From Leptospira sanjuanensis (GTDB lineage Bacteria; Spirochaetota; Leptospiria; Leptospirales; Leptospiraceae): a DNA stretch of 64,000 nucleotides. Below are positions 29,137 through 36,920 of this stretch, in pieces. The stretch lies in the NCBI RefSeq assembly GCF_022267325.1, contig NZ_JAIZBG010000002.1, positions 399,579 to 463,578 of the forward strand, written 5' to 3'. Every line of letters starts with the position of its first letter. Position 1 is the first letter of the stretch. Under the pieces are notes generated by a model. The model searched no databases. It saw only the letters and a program-made list of their open reading frames with translations, and was not told the DNA's origin. The translations under genes were made by a program, and so were the position numbers.

Positions 29137-29557
29137 CTCTTTTCAAAAATAAATCCAAAATCTTTTTCAGCACTTCTCAAAATAAAATTTGAGAATCAAT
29201 CCTTTAAATTGTAGAAGATATGAATCTTTAGATGTTTTTCCTCCCAATAGATTGGCAAAAAGTTCTTCAGATTTGACAAAAACGCAACCGTTCCGAGTTT
29301 CGAGATGGATTCTAAACATGAAATTCTGTTAGCCAACGGATCGCATGATCACTTCGCATACATTATATAACAAAAAGAATTTTTCCGCATTGTGTTTGGA
29401 TTCAAAGAAGATTTGGGCTCAGCGAAAGAAATAATTTCATCTTATAATAAGGAAAGATGAGACAAGGAAAGCATCGACGAAAAATCCGAGAGCGGGCGTC
29501 ACTTCCGTTTAGCAAACGAATTCAATCTTTATAATATACCGTTCGCCCACGGACGAT

Positions 29558-31138
29558 TCAAATCAAATCCGTGACGGTTTCAAATACGCAGACTCGATTT
29601 CTTCCGGATGTTTTGGCCTGATACAATGCTTGGTCGGCGTGAGTAAAGGCTTCCTCCAGACCGCTTCTACCTCCTCTTCCTTCCGAAATGCCGATGCTCA
29701 GCGTTACGGCTTTTCCGTCTTGTAGAAAGACTTTGTTTTCCACTTCCTTGCGGAGATGTTCGGCGATGTTCACGGAATCTTCCGGATTGGCTCCGAATAA
29801 AAATACGGCGAATTCTTCCCCGCCCCAGCGACAAAGCGCATCGCTCTGTCGAATACAGGTTCCGAGCACTTGCGCGACTTTGACGAGAATTCGATCTCCC
29901 GTATCGTGTCCGAATTGATCGTTCACTTGTTTGAAGTGATCTATATCGATCATCAGAATGGTCCAGTTTTGTCCGTGGCGATTGCTGATCGCGAGAGCCT
30001 TTTGCGTCAGTTTTAAAAAACCGCGACGATTCGCGATTCCCGTCAACGGATCGGTGTGAATCAATTGGGAAACATGTTCCATCGAGGACTTCAACTTTAT
30101 ATAAAGAATGAGCACGATCCCGAGCGCGCAAACAAGTCCCCAGAACGGCAATAAACCCGTAATGATGTAGAGAATAAACCAAATCGCGGAAATCCGATGT
30201 ATTAAACGGACATCACCTTCTTTGATGTCGAAGAAAACCCAGTAATTTCCGCCCTGTAGAAAGAATTTCTCCGAAGGTCCGCTTGGAACTTGAATCAACG
30301 AATCGTTCAAATCGATCGGCGCCACTTTTGCGATGATCCGATTGTTTTCGTCGATCAGAATACTTTCTCCGATACAATCCCCCACTTCCAAAATTCTCCG
30401 CATCGCATCCAAACCTATGTCGATCGAAGCGACCCCGAGAAAACGATCTCGAAAATACACGGGCTCGGAAACGGTGATCATCAAACCTTGATCGATGATA
30501 TCGTTGTATAATCCGGTGATGACCTGTCTGCGATCCGGATTGGCCTCGGGAGTCGCTTGCACCCAAAACGGCCTTTCATACAATCCGTCATTGAATACGT
30601 CCTTGTAAACATTACCTTTAGGCGCGTAATACATAAACCCCTGCGCGGATAAATAATACGCCCATATAAATTCGCTTTTTGTTTCTACAAGCGTATCGAA
30701 TTGTCCTTTTAAACCCAACGCGGCTTCCGCTTCTTTTAAAAGAAAGGGCGTGATCTGTTTGGAATACTGCGGCGCTGGGGAGGTTTGCGAGGTTTCCCCA
30801 GCAAGCGCTGGAGAATTCCTTACATCTCGATTTTCAATTCCGAACAATTTCAAACTCGGAAAGTTGCGGAACTTCCGAAGAACCGATGCGCTTGGAGTTT
30901 CATCCGAATGATACAGCATCGCGTTCGTAATCGACGACCCCAATGCCTTGGTTTGATTGCTGACTCTACGAATGTAATCCTGCGTCACTCTCGCTCGCAT
31001 CCAAACGATTCGATGAATCTCTTCCTGTTTCTTTTTCGCTTCGTAAACGAACGTGCCTATGATTAAAACGGGGGCAATCGTCAAAACCATAAGAATCGTT
31101 TTTCGTTGAATTTTCTTCTCGTTCTGATGTACGTTCAT
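29558..31138 (-). CDS. Membrane Cache-GGDEF diguanylate cyclase (paralogue of 27457-29136)
   Basis: 526 residues with the same layout as its downstream neighbour: TM1 at about 14-32, Cache sensor ([78 protein letters not shown]), TM2 at about 330-355, GGDEF with [34 protein letters not shown]-site and GGEEF. The two proteins are alike over most of their length, including the sensor, which shows a tandem duplication. They differ in a variable loop near residue 115-135 of this copy (SPALAGETSQTSPAPQYSKQ), so their ligands may differ. The ATG at 31138 has only a weak ribosome site. Each gene probably has its own promoter, since about 420 bases separate them. Confidence 0.9.
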   Translation of the reverse strand: MNVHQNEKKIQRKTILMVLTIAPVLIIGTFVYEAKKKQEEIHRIVWMRARVTQDYIRRVSNQTKALGSSITNAMLYHSDETPSASVLRKFRNFPSLKLFGIENRDVRNSPALAGETSQTSPAPQYSKQITPFLLKEAEAALGLKGQFDTLVETKSEFIWAYYLSAQGFMYYAPKGNVYKDVFNDGLYERPFWVQATPEANPDRRQVITGLYNDIIDQGLMITVSEPVYFRDRFLGVASIDIGLDAMRRILEVGDCIGESILIDENNRIIAKVAPIDLNDSLIQVPSGPSEKFFLQGGNYWVFFDIKEGDVRLIHRISAIWFILYIITGLLPFWGLVCALGIVLILYIKLKSSMEHVSQLIHTDPLTGIANRRGFLKLTQKALAISNRHGQNWTILMIDIDHFKQVNDQFGHDTGDRILVKVAQVLGTCIRQSDALCRWGGEEFAVFLFGANPEDSVNIAEHLRKEVENKVFLQDGKAVTLSIGISEGRGGRSGLEEAFTHADQALYQAKTSGRNRVCVFETVTDLI

Positions 31139-31595
31139 GCTTGGAATCGCTCGTATTTCCCGAGTGCAGAATCAGCAGGAAATTGATTCTACGCAAATGT
31201 TTATTTAATTTTAGCCAGTTTGGATCGTATGATTCTATATTTTAAGAAGGGATGGAACAAAGTTCCCAAAAGAACCTCGGGAAGAATGATAAAATGATAA
31301 CTTTTTAGGAGGATGACATTTCTGAAGAAACAGAATGAATTCTGCTCGGAAGAGGTTCCTTTTGTCGGAACGAGTTTAAGTGAATTCTAAAAAATTCCTT
31401 AAAAAGAATTCATTTCAATAACTTGAAACGCAATTTAGACACAATTAGAAAGATGATTCGAAAAGCAAAAAGAAGAATGAAAACTTTAAAATCAAATTAT
31501 AAAAGAAGAACGAGCCTCTTCTTCGATTCGATCGCGGAAGAGACTGCTTTCCGCAAGCAAGTCAGCGCTCGTTGCTTGCGGAATTTGCGATCCGA
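31139..31595. other. 457-base region between FecR lipoprotein end and GGDEF start
   Basis: AT-rich DNA with no supported gene. It ends with the inverted repeat at 31549-31583 next to the FecR gene stop and should contain the promoter of the GGDEF gene at 31138. Confidence 0.45.
31549..31583 (-). terminator. 12-base-arm hairpin after the FecR lipoprotein gene
   Basis: TTCCGCAAGCAA at 31549-31560 is repeated inverted at 31572-31583 around an 11-base loop, 12 bases beyond the stop of the FecR gene. The stem is long and perfect but no T tract follows, so it may protect the mRNA end or terminate transcription weakly. Confidence 0.5.
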
Positions 31596-32294
31596 TTAAG
31601 GGGTTACGAATTTTTTCTTAACCAATTCCAAAACCGTTCGGAATTGTTCCGGCGTCATTTTGCTCTGAGCGCCCAATTGCGAATTTTCCAAATCGCTGTG
31701 CTCATGGCTGTACGGTACATTCGATTTTTGTAAATCGGCGGGCGTGATGTAAATCGTTTTGTTTCCTTTGGTTACCGCCAGGTAATCGGAATCGTTGATC
31801 TTTTTGGAATGACTCTGCATATTTTCCAATTCGATTTGACCTTCGCAATGACAAGTAAACGTCATATCCTCGTAGATCGAAGTATAAAATTTAGTTCCCC
31901 GTACGCCCGCCGTTGTGGTCGGCGTGTGCAGACTCATCCGATCGGTTTTGAGAAGTTTGTTCGCAAGAATCCAAGAGCTTCCTTTGTTTTGAAGAAACGA
32001 CTTCTCGTCGGCGTCCGCCTTGACTTGAAACTCGGAATCCGATTCGATTTCGATCACGTAAGAATTCTCCCCAAATACGAGCGTAGCGACCGATTGAGGA
32101 CCTGTAACGATCGTATCTCCGACTTCGAGCACTTGCGAAACGGAGGCCTTGCGTTTTTGATCCCCTCTTTGAACGCTCACATCGCCCTTAACGAATGTGA
32201 TCGCGCCTTTGTGCGGATCCGTTTGTTTTTTTCCGCAATCGGCCAAGAACGCGGCGATACAAACCGCAAAGAACAACATCTCGATTCTTTTCAT
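31596..32294 (-). CDS. FecR-domain lipoprotein
   Basis: 232 residues. The signal peptide [20 protein letters not shown] ends in a lipobox with the modified Cys at position 20. The FecR domain follows: [62 protein letters not shown], then [18 protein letters not shown], the typical T-P-x-x-x-x-x-V-R-G-T motif. FecR domains outside iron regulation are usually envelope proteins of unknown function; a link to iron is not implied. GGGAG before the ATG at 32294 decides the start over an upstream ATG at 32366. It lies downstream of an AraC-type gene on the same strand with 139 bases between them. Confidence 0.87.
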   Translation of the reverse strand: MKRIEMLFFAVCIAAFLADCGKKQTDPHKGAITFVKGDVSVQRGDQKRKASVSQVLEVGDTIVTGPQSVATLVFGENSYVIEIESDSEFQVKADADEKSFLQNKGSSWILANKLLKTDRMSLHTPTTTAGVRGTKFYTSIYEDMTFTCHCEGQIELENMQSHSKKINDSDYLAVTKGNKTIYITPADLQKSNVPYSHEHSDLENSQLGAQSKMTPEQFRTVLELVKKKFVTP

Positions 32295-32433
32295 AAATTC
32301 TCCCATAGATAAAGTCAGGTTTTGAAATCGAACTCCAAACAATGTTCTCGGATTGTGAAAAGGCAAACGAAATATTTCCGATCGGATTCCTGAATTCTTT
32401 TTTGCGGAGTCGAATTAGAATCGAATCTTAAAT

Positions 32434-33540
32434 TTACAGCGAAGAAAGCCTGTTTTTTCGGTAGAGGGCGGGCGACAGACCCGTGGCTTTTAGGAATTGA
32501 GAATTGAACGCCGATTTGGAATTGAATCCCACTTCGAATCCGATATCCAACACGGCCTTTTGCGGTTCTTCAATCAAAAGCCGACACGCTTCCTGAACGC
32601 GATAATGATTGACGAGTTCGTAAAAACTCATTCTCTGAACTTCGTTGAGATAACGGGAAGTTTGATGCAGACTCAAACCCAGACCGGCGGCGAGATCGAT
32701 CAGTCTCAATTCTCCGTCCCGATAAAAGGCGCGGCTTTCCATCATCTCCTTGAGCTTCCGATCGGCTTGCAGAATTTCTTCGCTTAACAAAACGGTGTTT
32801 TGATACTTGGAGCTTTGGATCGCCACGGTCATCTCGTTGAAAAACGCGGGGTGATTTTCCCGCAAAACGAACATCAAAAGAACGACCGAAACGATGCAGG
32901 AAGCGCCCGTTTTAAACAGAATTTCGTTTTTCAAAAAGAAAGCGGAGCCGATGAGGACGTTCGCCGATACGGGCAATAGAAGAATGATCCACACGAGTTT
33001 CAATTCATAGATCTCGTATTTCCGGCTGATCCGCAGATAAACACGCAGGCAAAGAATGGAATATAAGGAAACTTGAATGCACGCAAGAAAAGTCGCGAGA
33101 TGAATCGGGTCCCATTGAAATCTGCGGAAGCTGTTCGAAACCCCTTCTTTCAAAACGTCCGGTTCCTGCAAAAAATAGGCGATTTCGAAAATCGCGAATA
33201 CGACCGCGGGTATAAAATGAAACCAGTATCTGGCTCCGATTTCCCGAAAGGAAATCCTTCCTTCGGAAATTTTATGGAGATGGGATTTTACGTAAACATA
33301 TACGAGCGGACCTACGAGCGTGATTCCCGTAAATAAAAAACAGAATAAATACGGAACCGCAAGCAGGGAAGGTTCGAAATACCAGGCATAACGAAGTAAA
33401 ATGCTTCCGGTAAGACATTGAATGAGGATCAAAGTCGGATTGATCGGAGTTTTTTTGACCGATTCCAAAATCGAATAGAAGAAGGCGTTCGCCGCTCCGA
33501 AGTAAATAAAGAATGTCAGACTCGAATTCAGATATTCCAT
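32434..33540 (-). CDS. Membrane AraC-family regulator
   Basis: 368 residues. About seven helices between residues 8 and 230, then AraC HTHs: YRDGELRLIDLAAGLGLSLHQTSRYLNEVQRMSFYELVNHYRVQEACRLL and AVLDIGFEVGFNSKSAFNSQFLKATGLSPALYRK. Its membrane half (LLRYAWYFEPSLLAVPYLFCFLFTGITLVGPLVYVYVKSHL) is of the type seen in the regulator at 54733. GGAA precedes the ATG. The gene is divergent from the C45 hydrolase gene (132 bases apart) and upstream of the FecR lipoprotein, either of which could be its target. Confidence 0.85.
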   Translation of the reverse strand: MEYLNSSLTFFIYFGAANAFFYSILESVKKTPINPTLILIQCLTGSILLRYAWYFEPSLLAVPYLFCFLFTGITLVGPLVYVYVKSHLHKISEGRISFREIGARYWFHFIPAVVFAIFEIAYFLQEPDVLKEGVSNSFRRFQWDPIHLATFLACIQVSLYSILCLRVYLRISRKYEIYELKLVWIILLLPVSANVLIGSAFFLKNEILFKTGASCIVSVVLLMFVLRENHPAFFNEMTVAIQSSKYQNTVLLSEEILQADRKLKEMMESRAFYRDGELRLIDLAAGLGLSLHQTSRYLNEVQRMSFYELVNHYRVQEACRLLIEEPQKAVLDIGFEVGFNSKSAFNSQFLKATGLSPALYRKNRLSSL

Positions 33541-33672
33541 CTTTTTGATTCCGTTTCGTTTTTCAAATTCTTCCCGGACGATTCGCGGTTTAACGACCTA
33601 TCCGATAGGATCGCACGGCCCAACCGATCGGGAAGGTCGATCCTTCTTCCCCGATGGTTTATAGTTTCGGAC

Positions 33673-35415
33673 ATGAAACGCAAAACACATCCTCTCGCAG
33701 TCGTACATCTCAAAGGAACCCAGGAAGAAATGGGACGTCAGTTCGGTGAAATCATGAAGAACATCGGAGAGTTCGAACCGATCTTCGATTTTTATCCGGT
33801 TATGGCGCGCAACTTACTCTTAGGTAGCCTTCCACGCGACAAACGCAATTTCCCCGCAAAAGGATTCCTATCCATGTATCTCAAGTTCGCGCAGAATCAA
33901 ATGAGAAAACGCAGGCCGGAAGAATTTTCTAAACGGACAATCGCCGCGTTGCAAGCCGCGGGTAAAACCGCCAAGATCGAGAAGGATCTGTTCACGATGG
34001 ATGCGTTTCAAAACTCGGTGGGACTTTTAGGCGCGATTCAGATGTTGCCCGAACTCGCCCACTTCGGCGGATTCGGTAATTCGCAATTGGTGCCCGCCTG
34101 CACGAGCGCGGCGGTCTGGGGAAGTCACAGCAAGGACGGAATGTTATATCACGCCCGGAACTTCGACTTTCCGGGAGTCGACGTATGGGATTTAAGACCC
34201 GTGGTGGTTTTTTGCACTCCGGTAAACGGCCTTCGATACGGATACGTCACTTGCAGAGGAGCGGACGCTCCCGGAATCACGGCGTTCAACGAAGCGGGAT
34301 TGACTCTTTCGTTTCACACCCGCTTTCACAAAAAGATCGGATCCAAAGGTTTGGGAGTGATCGACTTCGGGCATAAGATCATTTCCGAATCGCATAACAT
34401 CGATGAGGCGGTCGAGATCGCGAGAAAACACAAAATCAACTCCACGTGGGGAGCGATCGTTACGAGTTTCCGGGACAAAGTTTCAAAGGCGGCGGTCATC
34501 GAAACCAACTTCGGCGATATGGACGTTACGTATTCCCAAGCGGGTTCGGAATCCTTCGTAAACACCAATCACTATTTGAGTCCGCGTCTGCAAAGCGGAG
34601 AGATCTTGGCTTCTCCGGTTTTTTACAATCACACGTTCGGAAGATACAAACGAGCGCATCAGATTCTCGCCCAAAGCCGTTCCAAAGGAACGAGCGTAAA
34701 GGATCTGCAGAATTTGTTAAACGACACGGTTGATCCGAGTAGCGGAGAATTTCGAGTCATGGGTTCCACGATCCGTCAGATCACGTCCGTTAAATCGGTG
34801 GTGATGAGCCCGGAAGCGCAGAAACTTTATATCTCCGTCGGAGCCGCCCCCACGGGAGAAGGACCGTATCTCGAAATTCCGATCGTCTGGGAGGACGGGC
34901 CCGGCTATTCAATCGTCGATCCGAGCGGCAAACGTACGTCGATCGCAAAGAAAAAGTCGATTCAATCGGAAAAGCCCACGGCCGTCGAACATTATAAAGA
35001 AGCGATGTTGATCAACGACAATCCGCAGTTAGGCGGAATCCCCGAGATATTCGATCAACTGGAGCAGGCAAAGAGGCTCTCACTCAAAGATCCGGCCCTT
35101 TCCTTTTTGCAAGCGATCCTCAAGTTGGAAACGGGAGAATGGAACGAAGCGATCCGGCTTTTAGAGGAATCTGCCGCGTACGAATCCGGTTCCTTCCGAA
35201 AAAACCAGGCTCATCTTTGGCTCGCTCGCACCCAGTCCGCGATCGGAAAGAAAAAGACGGCGGATCATTATTACGAAAAGGTAATGAACGGTCCGAACAC
35301 CGCGGACGGTTTGATTTGGAAAAAGAAAGCCGTGGCGGACAAAGGGTCATATTCCAAACGAAAATTGAAACAGGTTTCGCCGAATTTTCTGTTGGTCGAC
35401 GTGAACGAACTCTGA
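33673..35415 (+). CDS. C45-family autoproteolytic Ntn hydrolase / acyltransferase with TPR-like tail
   Basis: 580 residues. The N-terminal half is of the peptidase C45 (acyl-CoA:6-aminopenicillanate acyltransferase-like) type: GTQEEMGRQFGE at the front, LVPACTSAAVWG with the likely nucleophile Cys143, then YHARNFDFPG as in choloylglycine-type Ntn hydrolases, and FVNTNHYLSP. In such enzymes cleavage before the Cys frees the catalytic N-terminus. From about residue 430 a helical TPR-like segment follows (AVEHYKEAMLINDNPQ, LSFLQAILKLETGEWNEAIRLLEESAAYE), which is not part of the usual C45 fold. No signal peptide is seen. The start at 33673 begins at MKRKTHPLAVVHLKG, where homology-like sequence begins; the frame is open further upstream but overlaps the divergent AraC gene. 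Substrate unknown. Confidence 0.83.
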   Translation: MKRKTHPLAVVHLKGTQEEMGRQFGEIMKNIGEFEPIFDFYPVMARNLLLGSLPRDKRNFPAKGFLSMYLKFAQNQMRKRRPEEFSKRTIAALQAAGKTAKIEKDLFTMDAFQNSVGLLGAIQMLPELAHFGGFGNSQLVPACTSAAVWGSHSKDGMLYHARNFDFPGVDVWDLRPVVVFCTPVNGLRYGYVTCRGADAPGITAFNEAGLTLSFHTRFHKKIGSKGLGVIDFGHKIISESHNIDEAVEIARKHKINSTWGAIVTSFRDKVSKAAVIETNFGDMDVTYSQAGSESFVNTNHYLSPRLQSGEILASPVFYNHTFGRYKRAHQILAQSRSKGTSVKDLQNLLNDTVDPSSGEFRVMGSTIRQITSVKSVVMSPEAQKLYISVGAAPTGEGPYLEIPIVWEDGPGYSIVDPSGKRTSIAKKKSIQSEKPTAVEHYKEAMLINDNPQLGGIPEIFDQLEQAKRLSLKDPALSFLQAILKLETGEWNEAIRLLEESAAYESGSFRKNQAHLWLARTQSAIGKKKTADHYYEKVMNGPNTADGLIWKKKAVADKGSYSKRKLKQVSPNFLLVDVNEL

Positions 35416-35530
35416 AGAAAACGAAGAATTGCTTTTCCAAAAAAAGACATTTGTCATTCTTTCCAAATAAGAATCGCTAAGAACGTTCCGTTGAATTCGG
35501 ATCGTTTTTGTTTCTTGAGGGAATTAACGT

Positions 35531-35914
35531 ATGAATTTGGAAGCAGCAAAGAATTTCTGTGTTCGCTGGTTGTCCGCTTGGACCGGTAATCGGCCGGAAC
35601 ATCTTCTCACCTTTTATGCGGACGACGCGTTTTATTCCGATCCGACCGCAAAGAAAGGCTTGCGAGGCCGCGGAAAACTTCTTTCCTACTTTAGGATTTT
35701 ACTTCGGAATAATCCGAACTGGGTTTGGACGCACGACGAAATCATTCCGAACGAGAAAGGATTCGTTTTAAAATGGAAAGCGGTGATTCCCGTTCGGGAT
35801 ACGGAAGTGATCGAATACGGAATGGACATCGTGGAAGTGGAAAACGAAAAGATCACCCGCAACGAAGTTTATTTCGACACGAGAAAGCTGATGGAAACGA
35901 TTCAGAATCGTTGA
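35531..35914 (+). CDS. NTF2/SnoaL-like small protein
   Basis: 127 residues with the cone-like NTF2 pattern: N-terminal helices (MNLEAAKNFCVRWLSAWTGNRPEHLLTFYADDAFYSDPTAKKGLRGRGKLLSYF), then curved strands (WVWTHDEIIPNEKGFVLKWKAVIPV, VIEYGMDIVEVENEKITRNEVYFDTRKL). Many such proteins are ligand binders or isomerase-like enzymes, and sequence alone does not say which. GAGGG stands about 9 bases before the ATG. It ends only 8 bases before the convergent response-regulator gene. It could be co-transcribed with the C45 hydrolase 116 bases upstream. Confidence 0.75.
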   Translation: MNLEAAKNFCVRWLSAWTGNRPEHLLTFYADDAFYSDPTAKKGLRGRGKLLSYFRILLRNNPNWVWTHDEIIPNEKGFVLKWKAVIPVRDTEVIEYGMDIVEVENEKITRNEVYFDTRKLMETIQNR

Positions 35915-35921
35915 AAGAAAG

Positions 35922-36920
35922 TTACGATCCTTCCGCCCAGCGTTCTCTTACTTCGAGAAGTTTCGGCATCACTTCCAAAAAGATCGGAATCAAACTCGGA
36001 TCAAAGTGTTTGCCGGATTCTTTTTGAATGTAATCGATCGCTTCCGAAATTTCCCAAGCTTTCTTATACGGCCTTTGCGTCGTGAGCGCATCGAAAACAT
36101 CGGCTAACGCGACGATACGAGCCTCGATCGGAATCGCTTCCTCTTTCAATCCGCCCGGGTATCCGGAGCCGTCCCATTTTTCATGATGATTCAATGCGAT
36201 CGTCTTCGCTAATTGCAACAATCTGGAATCGTGATCGCCGATGATTTCCGCTCCGATGGTGGGATGTTTTTTCATCACTTCCCATTCTTCGGGATCGAGC
36301 TTTCCTTGTTTTTGTAATATATTATCCGGAATTCCGATCTTCCCGATGTCGTGCATCGGAGAAGCGTGAAGCAAATCCTCCGCGCAATCGGGAGAAAAGC
36401 CCGCGGCCAACGCGATGATACGGGAATAATGACTCATACGGATTACGTGAAGACCCGTTTCATTGTCCTTGTATTCGGCGGCAAGTCCGAGTCTTTGAAT
36501 GATTTGCAGACGCGTTTCCCGAAGTTCCTCGGTTCGAACCAACGAAAGATGCGTTTTCACCCTTGCCTTTACGATCGCAGGGCTGATCGGTTTCGTGATA
36601 TAATCCACCGCGCCCGAATCGAATCCGTCCGCTTCGTCTTCTTCGTCCGCCATCGCGGTCACGAAGATGATGGGAATTCTCGAAGTGGAAGGTTCGGCTC
36701 TGAGAATTCTACACGTTTCATGACCGGTCATGCCGGGCATCATCACATCCAGAAGAATGATGTTCGGCTTTTCGGATTTGGCGAGTTCGATTCCTTTGTA
36801 ACCGTCCTTCGCGAAGTACAAACGATAATCCGCGCTCAGAATCTGTTTCAACACCTGAAGATTCGCGGCTTCGTCGTCTATGATCAGAATTTTGGCCTGT
36901 GAATTCGTAACTATGCTCAT
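35922..36920 (-). CDS. Response regulator with HD-GYP cyclic-di-GMP phosphodiesterase domain
   Basis: 332 residues. Receiver domain at about 9-125 with the acidic pair in LIIDDE, phosphoacceptor Asp in IILLDVMMPGMTG and the KP of YITKPISP. HD-GYP domain at about 145-325 with LHASPMHDIGKIGIP (HD) and HHEKWDGSGYPGGL (GYP), both complete. It should degrade c-di-GMP when phosphorylated. Its ATG directly abuts the stop of the MHYT hybrid kinase gene (36920/36921), so the two form an operon and the kinase is the likely phosphodonor. Confidence 0.92.
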   Translation of the reverse strand: MSIVTNSQAKILIIDDEAANLQVLKQILSADYRLYFAKDGYKGIELAKSEKPNIILLDVMMPGMTGHETCRILRAEPSTSRIPIIFVTAMADEEDEADGFDSGAVDYITKPISPAIVKARVKTHLSLVRTEELRETRLQIIQRLGLAAEYKDNETGLHVIRMSHYSRIIALAAGFSPDCAEDLLHASPMHDIGKIGIPDNILQKQGKLDPEEWEVMKKHPTIGAEIIGDHDSRLLQLAKTIALNHHEKWDGSGYPGGLKEEAIPIEARIVALADVFDALTTQRPYKKAWEISEAIDYIQKESGKHFDPSLIPIFLEVMPKLLEVRERWAEGS

